Shown here piece by piece: positions 8,956 through 17,423 of a DNA stretch of 64,000 bases; the stretch's first letter is position 1, and each line of letters starts with the position of its first letter. The DNA is from Bacillus rubiinfantis (lineage in GTDB: Bacteria; Bacillota; Bacilli; Bacillales; Cytobacillaceae): the NCBI GenBank assembly GCA_000752035.1, contig CCFE01000018.1:248001-312000 (forward strand). Direction: 5' to 3'. The position numbers and the translations under genes are program-made. Below the pieces are notes generated by a model that did not search any database, was not told the DNA's origin, and saw nothing but the letters and a program-made list of their open reading frames with translations.

Positions 8956-9147
8956 ATAGTTGTCTACCCCCATCTGCAAAAGTCAAAGATTATCGAAGTT
9001 ATTATCAGAAAAATTACTATATATTATATATATTTGTATTTTGTAAAGTTTGGGTATTTGGTATACTACTAGTAGAGGCAGATTAGGAAAAAAGCATCAT
9101 TTTAGATAAATATTACCCTCAACTTAAATGGAAGGGTGGAACTGTTA

Positions 9148-11967
9148 ATGAAAAAAGTAACAGCTCTAGTCGGAATAATAGTTGCAATCGTTTTACTCGG
9201 ATGGACAAATAGAACTTCAGCTCAAACTGATAGTACCGCAAAGGTTGACTTTAATGTCAAATCATCGCAATCTGTTGTGGTTAAACCACAAAATCAAAAT
9301 GCCTTAGGTAACCTTGATGTGCATTTAACGCCATCAGGAATGTCAACGGGCGCTAACCGGGATCCAATAGATGTGGTTTTTATTTTTGATAAATCTGGAT
9401 CCATGGACGAATCAGGTAAAAATCCGCAAAAATTTACGAGTGCTAAAAGTGCGTTGACGGAGGCAGTAAGTTATTTTAAAAAAATCTCAGGACCGAATGA
9501 TCGTTTTGCCTTAATTCCCTTTGGTTCAGATGTAGAAACTAATAAAGTAGTATACTTCTCACCAAATGATGTAAATCAGGGATTAGACTTAATTAACCAG
9601 ACTGTGAGCAGTCTACCAGCACAGGGTGGAACAAACTATACTCAATCATTTGATAAAGCTTTGAATCTTCTTCAAGGTTCAAAAAATAACAAATATATCA
9701 TTTTTATGACTGATGGTCAGCCGACGTTTTCAATAAATGAAGAACAAGTAACGTACACAAAGAAGAAATGTTTGGGCTTTATTTGTTGGGGGGAAGAGAA
9801 GGTTACTGAAACCGTGCCTGTTCACTATGAGCTGTACGGTACTGGCTCATCAATGACGAATAGAGTATATTTTGATGGTTCTGATGGAAATAGGTATTAT
9901 AAAAGTCAAAATGTATCACAAACTGTAAACAATATAAAGCTTCATGCATCTGCAAGGGCCGAAAAACTTGCTCAAAATAATATTAAATTATTCTCCATTG
10001 GCTTCGGCAGTGACTCTGAAGTGGATATGGCCTATTTACGTGAACTGTCTTCGAAAACCGGTGTTTCAGCACGTCAAGCGAATACGGATAATATTTCAAG
10101 CATATTTCAAGATATATCAAAAGACATTGCCACGCCTGCAATCGATGGTGAGGTATCTGTAGATTTAAGCAAATTTAACGGGAAAGTAAGCTTGGTAGAG
10201 GGAACAGATGCAAGGCTTGACGGCAATACGGCAATTTATAAGTTTAATTTTAACTTCCCATTTAACCAAGAAGTGAATCAATCTAAGGATATTAGTTTTC
10301 CATTCAGTTTTTCGGAAACGGGAACGTATACATTTGACAATATCAATTTAACTTATAAAAATTTAAATGGCCAAACGATTACAGTCAAACATGAGCCCGT
10401 CACAATTGAAGTTAAAGCAGATGCACCGCCAAGCTTCAAAGGTTCGATGCTTTTATCAGGTGTGTCTAATACAGTTGATAATTTGATTAAGATTTCGAAT
10501 AGTAATCAAACATCAAATCAATATAATGTTAAATACTCTTTATCACCATATGGACTGATTAATAATACAGTTACTGGAACATTAACTAATTTAAGAATTA
10601 TTCAGCCTTTGCCTGAAGGGATTTCGTTAATTCCATCTGCTGTGGTTAAGTTAATTACTTATAATGGCAAACAGGCAGCACAAATTGACATTTCTCAGAC
10701 AATAAATTATGCCAATGGCAATTTTAGCCCAACTCAAGTCACAGCGCTATTATCATTACAAGCAGATTGGGCACAGAGCAATACAGTAATGCCAATGGCC
10801 ATTCTGCAATATAAAGACAGCAGATTTGCACAAACTCAGGAGACAACGATTGCCCCTTCTAACCAGGTTATAAATATGAAGGTAAGGCTGAATGAGTTTC
10901 CAGATAGATTATACGAAGGCGATTCGTTAGGGGTAATAACGAAAATAAATAATACGACCAAGAATATTATTTCCCAAACGGAGTTTCCAAACGATTTTGC
11001 TTTAAAAAATAAACCAGTTAAGGATATGATATTTGGGGACGATAACACTTCCATTGTTATTACTTACTTTGATAATGAATCTGTAAGAATTTATCTAAGC
11101 CCTGATTTTCAGCTGATCGGCAAAACGAGCAGTAAACAATATCAATCTGGTGATGAGGCCAATGAAGATGTTAATGTGAAACTCTCTCAACTTATTCCAG
11201 GAAAGGAAGTTAAATATTATTATCAGCTGAATGACAGTTCTTTATGGAAAGAAATAAAACCTGATGAAATGATTTCATTAACTACATCAGGAAAAAACAC
11301 CATTAAACTCAAGGCCGAAGGTGGATTTGCCCGCGATAATATTAATCCGGTTGCAAAGACAATTACAATAGTCAGAAAAATAGAATCGATAACAGTCGAT
11401 CCTGAAGTAATCCAATTGGAAGTCGGAAGCACTAAAGGTTTTACAGTTAATATTCTTCCTGCTGATGCTTCCAATAATGAATTAGAGATAACAATCGGGG
11501 ATAAATCGATTGCTGATTTTTCAGATGCCAATCGTATTATTGGTGTAGCTGAAGGGAATACCGAATTAATTATTAAAGCAAAAGATGGGTCAAACATAGT
11601 CGTAATAGTACCTATCCATGTCACTGATCCATATATTCCATTAAAAGAGATTAAGTTTAAAAAAGCTGTGTTTAAGATTAAAAAAGGTGAGAAAGCCTCA
11701 ATTACCGATTACCTTATCTTTAATCCAGCTAACGCTACCAATAAAGTGATATCGACGGTAACTTCTACGATGTCTGATAAAGTAGAAGTAAAAAGGGAAA
11801 ATGGAAGTTGGGTTATTGTTGGGAAAGATACTGGTTATTCAACCGTAGAGGCCATTGCTGAAAAACAAAAAGATGGCAGCCAACCAAATGATTCTGCTTT
11901 ATTTGAGGTCATAGACAATGACGACTCTAGTAATAATAAAGGTGCAAGTGGTGAAGGCCGCTGGTAA
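9148..11967 (+). CDS. Secreted VWA-domain protein with Ig-like C-terminal repeats
   Basis: The 939-residue product has an N-terminal signal peptide (cleavage probably after TSA, residue 25). A von Willebrand factor A domain spans about residues 74-300, with an intact MIDAS (DKSGS at 81-85, then TDGQPT) and a Cys pair in CLGFIC. Beta-rich repeats follow, including one that resembles bacterial Ig-like group 2 (ITVDPEVIQLEVGSTKGFTV). There is no LPxTG and no C-terminal membrane anchor. Start ATG 9148 follows GGAAGGGTGG. It converges on the minor pilin operon. PilY1-type pilus-tip adhesins also carry VWA domains, so a pilus-tip or adhesin role is plausible but inferred from domains and position. 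Confidence 0.85.
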   Translation: MKKVTALVGIIVAIVLLGWTNRTSAQTDSTAKVDFNVKSSQSVVVKPQNQNALGNLDVHLTPSGMSTGANRDPIDVVFIFDKSGSMDESGKNPQKFTSAKSALTEAVSYFKKISGPNDRFALIPFGSDVETNKVVYFSPNDVNQGLDLINQTVSSLPAQGGTNYTQSFDKALNLLQGSKNNKYIIFMTDGQPTFSINEEQVTYTKKKCLGFICWGEEKVTETVPVHYELYGTGSSMTNRVYFDGSDGNRYYKSQNVSQTVNNIKLHASARAEKLAQNNIKLFSIGFGSDSEVDMAYLRELSSKTGVSARQANTDNISSIFQDISKDIATPAIDGEVSVDLSKFNGKVSLVEGTDARLDGNTAIYKFNFNFPFNQEVNQSKDISFPFSFSETGTYTFDNINLTYKNLNGQTITVKHEPVTIEVKADAPPSFKGSMLLSGVSNTVDNLIKISNSNQTSNQYNVKYSLSPYGLINNTVTGTLTNLRIIQPLPEGISLIPSAVVKLITYNGKQAAQIDISQTINYANGNFSPTQVTALLSLQADWAQSNTVMPMAILQYKDSRFAQTQETTIAPSNQVINMKVRLNEFPDRLYEGDSLGVITKINNTTKNIISQTEFPNDFALKNKPVKDMIFGDDNTSIVITYFDNESVRIYLSPDFQLIGKTSSKQYQSGDEANEDVNVKLSQLIPGKEVKYYYQLNDSSLWKEIKPDEMISLTTSGKNTIKLKAEGGFARDNINPVAKTITIVRKIESITVDPEVIQLEVGSTKGFTVNILPADASNNELEITIGDKSIADFSDANRIIGVAEGNTELIIKAKDGSNIVVIVPIHVTDPYIPLKEIKFKKAVFKIKKGEKASITDYLIFNPANATNKVISTVTSTMSDKVEVKRENGSWVIVGKDTGYSTVEAIAEKQKDGSQPNDSALFEVIDNDDSSNNKGASGEGRW

Positions 11968-11973
11968 AAACAA

Positions 11974-12004
11974 AACCTCGTTTCCTTGGGAAACGAGGTT
12001 TTAA
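11974..12004. terminator. Bidirectional terminator between the VWA gene and the minor pilin operon
   Basis: Twelve-base perfect arms (11974-11985 and 11989-12000, AACCTCGTTTCC with its complement) have a TTG loop, an A run on the left and TTTT on the right. It can end transcription from both convergent units. Confidence 0.9.
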
Positions 12005-12007
12005 AAG

Positions 12008-14038
12008 TTACTCTAATATTAATTCATCTGAATATAGTTGAAGATAATCAACAATTGGCAATGCTTCAATTCTTTGTAAAAGAACATTGCTGTCAAAATT
12101 GACGATAAATCTTGAAAATTGCCCTTCTTGAAATGATTTTGTGGGCAGATTAGTAATTTCAGTGACATTGCCGCGAATTGCATTTATTTCTAATTTTTTC
12201 TTAGCGAATAACCCACCATTAATATAAAAGAGGGAACCAACTCCATATAGTTTCGCTTCAGATTCTGTATAGAAAAAGGCCTTTAATGGTTTTATACTAC
12301 TAGAATCCTCAGGCAAATAATTGGGTTGATTTTTTTCTGATGAATCAACGAAGTTGTTAAATTCATTAATCCTAGTCATCATTAAATCGCTATTTGACAA
12401 TAATATTAATTCGCCTTGATTGTCATTAGCGCCCAATATATTGACATTGGAAATCGCTGCTGTATTTCCTACATATACGACTGAGTTGAAGCGTACCTCA
12501 TCGTTTTCTATGCTTGGGCTAGCGGAGTCTAATTCATCATTTCCTAAAATGGTAAAAGAGCCATTTGTAATAATGGTATTATTAATCGTAATAGAAGTAT
12601 CTATTGGATTGATGCTAAGATTTCCCCCGGTTATGACACCGCCATTTATTTCAATCCCTTTTGCTAAATCGCTTTGATTAGCCACATTAGATTCAATTTT
12701 TAAACTATCACCACAAATAATCGTATCATTCACTTGTAATTTTCCATTAAAATTTATCAAATGGATATTTCCAGATACAGATAACTTATTAAGAGAAATA
12801 TCATGATAGCTTACAACATATAAGTCGCCATTGACCACTAATTTGTCATTAAAAGTAATGGGCTGACCAGTACTCATAATGACAAAATCGCCATCTACTT
12901 TAATAGGTTCATCATATTCAATTGGTTCGGACTCACTTTCGAGCAAGTAACTATCTTGTAATGGCTCATCTTTATTGTCTTTTTTGATAATCGATAAAGG
13001 TCTATCAATTACTTCCTCTTTTGTGATTTCTCCGTCATCATTTATTATCGTTTTAAAGACTTTCAGTGATTGAATTTGCTTTGTTAAATTACTCTTAAAA
13101 TCATCGCCAATATCAGTATTAATTGATAATAAATCATTGTTTGATAAGATTTTATTTGCTTCTTCAAAGAAAGTATCTTTGAAGTTAATATCGACAAATT
13201 GACTATCGTGTTTAAGAGCAGGTACCTTCTTTTTATAAAAATTATCAGCGTTCTGAATAAGTGGCAGCAGATTTGCCGTACTGCTGTAAATATCTCCATT
13301 TATTGAGGGCATAGGTGTATCAATATATTTCGTCGCTGTCATGTCTCTTAGCTGATACTCAGCATGACTGTTTATATTCATTTTATTCGCATACACATTG
13401 CCAACAATATTAGGTGAGCCGTTAATGAATAGTCCGGAATCCTGTCCTTCCGAGTAGGAACCAACAGCGTATTTCAAAAAGCTCGGCAGCGGTGAAAGGA
13501 TCAGTCGTTTCCGAACTGTTCGTTGTATCTTGCCTTGATTATCATTAGGATTTTTGGTTTTTAAGACAATCTCAAATACTCTGGTAAAGTCCTCATCTGT
13601 GTTAATTGAATAGGGTGGAAAGCTGCTTAATTCCGTTGTACAAGGATTTGCTGATCCCAGCACCTTGGGAGAGTTGCCGCTTTCATCGATAATACTAATA
13701 CAGTCAATTTTCGCTTTTTGCTTTTCCGGAATGTTTGTTAATATGCCGATTAATAATTTTTCAAGCTCTGTTTCAAAAGTGGAATATATGATCGTTTTAC
13801 CACTGGTGTTTTGCATATAATTTTGTAATTTTATTGTATTTAATGATTCTGCAATTTTGGTTGTAATTTCATCGGCTACATTTAATGCGTTATAAGAGAC
13901 ATCTATATCTGCTTTGCGAGTTTCAACTCGATTAGTGCCGCTAATTGAGGAAGAGATAATTGCTAAGCCTAATACTGTAAAAACTAAAGAAATGAGAAGC
14001 ACGGTAATTAACGCATTTCCCTTTTGGTTATTTATCAA
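12008..14038 (-). CDS. Large GspK/PilX-like minor pilin with beta-solenoid body
   Basis: The 676-residue protein begins with a short basic leader and a prepilin-type segment (QKGNALITVLL at residues 5-15) followed by a hydrophobic helix. Cleavage would occur after Gly7. The fifth mature residue is Thr, not the usual Glu. Loss of Glu5 is typical of GspK, the tip-most pseudopilin of type II secretion. From about residue 340 to the end there are repeated V-x-G/N-G-x-hydrophobic units, as in bactofilin or beta-helix folds. It is far larger than ordinary pilins. Start TTG 14038 has AGGAGG eight bases upstream. It is the last gene of a three-gene operon. A pilus-tip role is inferred. Confidence 0.8.
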   Translation of the reverse strand: MINNQKGNALITVLLISLVFTVLGLAIISSSISGTNRVETRKADIDVSYNALNVADEITTKIAESLNTIKLQNYMQNTSGKTIIYSTFETELEKLLIGILTNIPEKQKAKIDCISIIDESGNSPKVLGSANPCTTELSSFPPYSINTDEDFTRVFEIVLKTKNPNDNQGKIQRTVRKRLILSPLPSFLKYAVGSYSEGQDSGLFINGSPNIVGNVYANKMNINSHAEYQLRDMTATKYIDTPMPSINGDIYSSTANLLPLIQNADNFYKKKVPALKHDSQFVDINFKDTFFEEANKILSNNDLLSINTDIGDDFKSNLTKQIQSLKVFKTIINDDGEITKEEVIDRPLSIIKKDNKDEPLQDSYLLESESEPIEYDEPIKVDGDFVIMSTGQPITFNDKLVVNGDLYVVSYHDISLNKLSVSGNIHLINFNGKLQVNDTIICGDSLKIESNVANQSDLAKGIEINGGVITGGNLSINPIDTSITINNTIITNGSFTILGNDELDSASPSIENDEVRFNSVVYVGNTAAISNVNILGANDNQGELILLSNSDLMMTRINEFNNFVDSSEKNQPNYLPEDSSSIKPLKAFFYTESEAKLYGVGSLFYINGGLFAKKKLEINAIRGNVTEITNLPTKSFQEGQFSRFIVNFDSNVLLQRIEALPIVDYLQLYSDELILE

Positions 14039-14050
14039 TGCAACTGCCTC

Positions 14051-14623
14051 CTAAAAACCAAATTGGCTTGTCAATGTATAAGGTTTTTCTAACCGGCTAT
14101 TATTAAATTGCAATTCAATATCAATGATACCTCCATTTTCACAGTTAGAACTAATCAGAGAGATGTTACTGTTGTCACAAGTGTAAGACAGACTAACATT
14201 GCTAAAACCCGAAATATCATCTAGCATTTTCCCGTCAATACTCAGTACTGTTTTTCCATCAGAGTCGGGAATAAATTTGATTACTTTACGTGTTTCTGAA
14301 TCTTTCTCTGCCTTTTGCTGTATGCCATAGAAGCTTTTATCCTTGGAAACTTTCTCTACCTTTGTATACTTATTGTCGATTAATTCAATACAATTTGATC
14401 CACATTGTTGCACTTCATCGAAGGGAAAAGAGTAAAAGGTATTCATAATCATCGTCACAGCATAGTCGGCGTCATCTCTTAGCTGCCCCTCAATTTGAAT
14501 CTTGTTGTAAAGCTTTAATCCAGATGTAAAAACCCCATAGATGATGGGCAATACAATCATTAAAATTGTTACAGTTGTCAACAATTCAATTAAAGTAATT
14601 CCTTTTTCATCGAATATCTTCAC
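14051..14623 (-). CDS. Minor prepilin, GspJ/PilW-like
   Basis: A 190-residue prepilin. The leader ends in a prepilin peptidase site (EKGITLIELL): cleavage after Gly8 leaves Glu at mature position 5. A hydrophobic helix follows, then a globular domain. The segment GQLRDDADYAVTMIMNTF resembles PilW/GspJ-type minor pilins. Two cysteine pairs (CGSNC, and CDNSN with a later Cys in SSNC) suggest disulfides outside the cell. Its start overlaps the end of the preceding gene by 17 bases, so the two are probably translationally coupled. PilD (23255-23998) is the likely processing enzyme. The exact subclass is inferred from position and sequence style. Confidence 0.85.
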   Translation of the reverse strand: MKIFDEKGITLIELLTTVTILMIVLPIIYGVFTSGLKLYNKIQIEGQLRDDADYAVTMIMNTFYSFPFDEVQQCGSNCIELIDNKYTKVEKVSKDKSFYGIQQKAEKDSETRKVIKFIPDSDGKTVLSIDGKMLDDISGFSNVSLSYTCDNSNISLISSNCENGGIIDIELQFNNSRLEKPYTLTSQFGF

Positions 14624-15092
14624 TTTTTATTGCTCCCTCAAGTTCAGTCGAATATTGTTTATTGTTGACTTTCCATTCTACTTTGACATTTAACGGCAGC
14701 ATATATGATTCTGAATCCTCATTAGAAGCCGGCAGAATCGTAACATGGTAATTTATATTATTAATAGATATAGGTGAACATCCTGTTGGAACTGAAGTAT
14801 CTCCCCAGGTTAATTGATATTTGTTATTACAAATAAATAAAGAACCTTCTTCTGATGAGTGTTCATCAAAATCTTTTCTCATTTCAATAAAACTTTGCTT
14901 TTCCATAAACATCATCGCATTACGGGCGACATTTATAGCAACGGTTTTATTTTGATTGGAATTTGTAAACGAATAGGCTTGATTAAAAAATTGCATAACA
15001 CCTAAGATCACTATACTTAATATTGTCAGTGAAAGTAGTACTTCAATCAGCGTTAGGCCGTTTGCACTAAATAGTAATTTTCTTAGCTTCAT
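14607..15092 (-). CDS. Minor prepilin, GspI/PilV-like
   Basis: The 161-residue first gene of the minor pilin operon has a class III signal (SANGLTLIEVLLS): cleavage after Gly12 gives a mature protein with Glu5. The rest is a single hydrophobic helix, then a small globular domain with one cysteine pair (FICNN and TGCSP). NQAYSFTNSNQNKTVAINVARNAM-type helices are common in PilV/GspI proteins. Start ATG 15092 follows AAGGGAGA. Together with the next two genes it resembles the GspI-J-K set that forms the tip complex priming pilus or pseudopilus assembly. Confidence 0.85.
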   Translation of the reverse strand: MKLRKLLFSANGLTLIEVLLSLTILSIVILGVMQFFNQAYSFTNSNQNKTVAINVARNAMMFMEKQSFIEMRKDFDEHSSEEGSLFICNNKYQLTWGDTSVPTGCSPISINNINYHVTILPASNEDSESYMLPLNVKVEWKVNNKQYSTELEGAIKSEDIR

Positions 15093-15111
15093 AATTTCTC
15101 CCTTCTTTTAA

Positions 15112-15152
15112 AAATTCCTATTTTATTATACAATATTTTAAAGTAGGAATTT
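15112..15152. promoter_or_regulatory. Inverted repeat around the promoter of the minor pilin operon
   Basis: AAATTCCTA (15112-15120) and TAGGAATTT (15144-15152) are perfect nine-base inverted copies. They flank a reverse-strand TATAAT that is a likely -10 box for the minor pilin operon. No good -35 box is visible on that strand. Half-sites 32 bases apart around a -10 element suggest binding of a dimeric or looping regulator. This is inference. Confidence 0.45.
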
Positions 15153-15184
15153 GTATCTATATGTCTATTTATAGGAGAATTTAC

Positions 15185-15244
15185 ATGGAAAAATATAATT
15201 ATTGTCGAATCGGTGATACTTTTATACTATTTGAGAGGAAGTAA
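15185..15244 (+). CDS. Possible 19-residue leader peptide
   Basis: ATG 15185 follows AGGAGA with a six-base gap and opens a 19-codon frame ending at TAA 15242-15244, five bases before the next gene. The product would be a short mixed-charge peptide with one cysteine. It may be a coupling or leader ORF. A possible promoter (TTGTCG 15202-15207, TACTAT 15225-15230) lies inside it, and if that is the only promoter the peptide is not made. Confidence 0.22.
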   Translation: MEKYNYCRIGDTFILFERK

Positions 15245-15248
15245 CTCC

Positions 15249-16520
15249 ATGGCTGAGGTTATCTTTGCGCTGCTGTCACTTATTATTCTTGCTCCATTAC
15301 TTATTCTTTTAAAGTTAAATATAACAATGAAAGGAAAACTATATATTTTAGCACTATCATTGCTAGTTTCCCTAGTTGGCTTGGTATCCAAGAGTATTTT
15401 TACTCTTTGGCAAGCTTACCTCATCCTGTTATTATTTATTCTTCTAATCGTTTTATTAGCATTTAAAAAATTGGAATCAATAATCTTCATGAATGACAAT
15501 CAAATGATGTCAAACAAACTCGAAACTCAAGCTCAGGAGAATCCCATTGTAGAGCCAGTTAATGAAACATTTGGTAGCTCTATTGCCAATCATCAGCCTA
15601 GTAATGATGAGGTTTTCTTGAACATTGTAAAGTCATTAGAGAGTGTTGAGGAAGATTCAGCGCAAACGGAAACATTGGATGTTGATGAAATCCAATTTGT
15701 CAATGAAACAAACACTGATGGTAAACAGTTAATAACTGAAACCTTAGAGGATGAGAATAATTGGTTACAAGGATTTGAGGATGAACTTCAGCTTCCAGAG
15801 GGACTAGAAGAACGAGATAACGAGTTTGACTATCAAGATCCAAAAAATGATCAAAATCAGTATATCTCTGATGTTAATCCAGAACAAGAACCAGTAACAA
15901 ATCATTATATGGAAGAATTGGAGCAGTTGATTTTTGAGGATGAAACAATCGCTATTGAAAATGAAAACAACGATGTGGCGGCACCAGAGCTAGCTATCAA
16001 CTTAGTTGAAACTTCGGTATCTATCAAAAATGAAGATTCTCTTCCGGTTGAAACAGAAGATGAATTGAAGCACTCAATTGATTTTATTCCTTCAATAGCT
16101 CATAAGGAAGTTGCCGTGAGTGCGGAAGTAGAGGAATTTGAATTGGCGGTTGCTGATTTTGATACCGAGGAGAGAATGGCTATAACCACTGTAGAAATGG
16201 ACACACAACCAGAATTATACGATGAGAAGGAAGCCATTCATAAACAATTCTTTGCGACAATGCTGTCCCAAATTGAACTTAAGAAGAAAATAGTCGATGA
16301 TACGCACTATGAACAATTTTTAAAGGAATGTTTACACCCAGAGCTGCCGGTTGCTGAATATTACACATTTGCAATCTTGTTAGCTCGCCATTATTTGTCG
16401 ACAGGAAAAGTAGAAAAATTACCGTTACTTTTAGATGAGTTAGAAGAAAAGGTTACAAATTACCCTATTTTATTACAAGAAATACAATTTTTTAAGTCAC
16501 TTTGTTCAAAAAAACAATGA
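15249..16520 (+). CDS. Membrane protein of unknown function at the head of the pilus operon
   Basis: A 423-residue product with about three hydrophobic helices in the first 85 residues (LLSLIILAPLLILLKL, LYILALSLLVSLVGLV, AYLILLLFILLIVLLAF). A long acidic, low-complexity segment follows (about 100-330, rich in Glu, Asp, Asn). A helical C-terminus (about 335-423) has TPR-like spacing (YYTFAILLARHYLSTGKVEKL). I do not recognise a family. Start ATG 15249 follows GAGAGGAAG. A TTG at 15213 is less likely. It faces away from the minor pilin operon and precedes the PRC-barrel and VanW-like genes and pilB. A membrane scaffold role in pilus assembly is possible but not shown. Confidence 0.75.
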   Translation: MAEVIFALLSLIILAPLLILLKLNITMKGKLYILALSLLVSLVGLVSKSIFTLWQAYLILLLFILLIVLLAFKKLESIIFMNDNQMMSNKLETQAQENPIVEPVNETFGSSIANHQPSNDEVFLNIVKSLESVEEDSAQTETLDVDEIQFVNETNTDGKQLITETLEDENNWLQGFEDELQLPEGLEERDNEFDYQDPKNDQNQYISDVNPEQEPVTNHYMEELEQLIFEDETIAIENENNDVAAPELAINLVETSVSIKNEDSLPVETEDELKHSIDFIPSIAHKEVAVSAEVEEFELAVADFDTEERMAITTVEMDTQPELYDEKEAIHKQFFATMLSQIELKKKIVDDTHYEQFLKECLHPELPVAEYYTFAILLARHYLSTGKVEKLPLLLDELEEKVTNYPILLQEIQFFKSLCSKKQ

Positions 16521-16598
16521 AATTTGTTATAAATTAGAGTGTATTATTATCTATAATGAAAGTAAGAGAAATTTATATGATTAGGTGTGGTGAATGAG

Positions 16599-17405
16599 AT
16601 GAAAAGCAGTTCTCAAATAACAGGTTTGCCAATTATTAGTATTTCCGATGGTGTAGAAGTAGGAAAAGTAAAATCTTTAGTAATAAATCCAGAAAAAGGT
16701 TCAATCGATTTTTTAACAATAGATAATGAAGATTGGCAAGTCAGTATTAAGGCTGTTCCGTTTAAAAAGGTTGTGGGAATTGGTGAATACGCTGTAACAG
16801 TGGAAAGTGAAAGTGCTGTTATTGATTTAAACGAAATTCCCATTACAAATCAACTCGTAAATAAAAAGATTAAAATTACCAATACAAAAGTTATGACTAG
16901 AAAAGGCGAGCTCTTAGGTACCGTAACAGAATTTTTTGTTGACGATAACTCTGGAAATATCCTTGGGATGGAGCTTGAGGTCGGAAATAATAAAGTCGCC
17001 TTACATTCTGAATTCGTCCTTACATTTGGTAAAGATATTATCATTGTAAAAGAGGATTCAAGCAGCCATTTTATGGGTGACATTTCAGATTTAGATGCTA
17101 ACAGCAAAAATTCTTCACAAGCCAACACAGCAGAGATAATTGAGAACGCTGCTCCTTCAAGCGGGGAGACCGCAATCGAGGCGGGTAGCTCGAATTATCC
17201 TATTGAAGATGAAGTTGATATGAAGGCTCTAAAAGAAAAACAAATCGAAATTCTTAATGGTAAGCGGATCTTAAAAGATATTCACGACACGAATGGAAAT
17301 ATTCTTTTTCAAGCAGGAACTGTATTAACCCCCGAAGATATTGAAAAGGCTCAAGAAGAAGGGCCTAATGTTTTAGTCGATATTTCAATGAATGTACAGG
17401 CTTAG
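16599..17405 (+). CDS. PRC-barrel domain protein of the pilus operon
   Basis: A 268-residue, probably cytoplasmic protein. Two PRC-barrel-like units are visible: about residues 5-75 (GLPIISISDGVEVGKVKSLV) and 80-150 (KKIKITNTKVMTRKGELLGTV). PRC barrels often act in RNA processing or as membrane-linked adaptors. The C-terminal 60 residues (GKRILKDIHDTNGNILFQAG, then TVLTPEDIEKA) resemble a barrel-sandwich/hammerhead segment. No signal peptide is seen. ATG 16599 is preferred over GTG 16587, which falls inside the ribosome-binding region. It lies in a row with pilB, so a role in the pilus machine is inferred. Confidence 0.75.
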   Translation: MKSSSQITGLPIISISDGVEVGKVKSLVINPEKGSIDFLTIDNEDWQVSIKAVPFKKVVGIGEYAVTVESESAVIDLNEIPITNQLVNKKIKITNTKVMTRKGELLGTVTEFFVDDNSGNILGMELEVGNNKVALHSEFVLTFGKDIIIVKEDSSSHFMGDISDLDANSKNSSQANTAEIIENAAPSSGETAIEAGSSNYPIEDEVDMKALKEKQIEILNGKRILKDIHDTNGNILFQAGTVLTPEDIEKAQEEGPNVLVDISMNVQA

Positions 17406-17423
17406 TGGTAGGGGGAACTCAAT

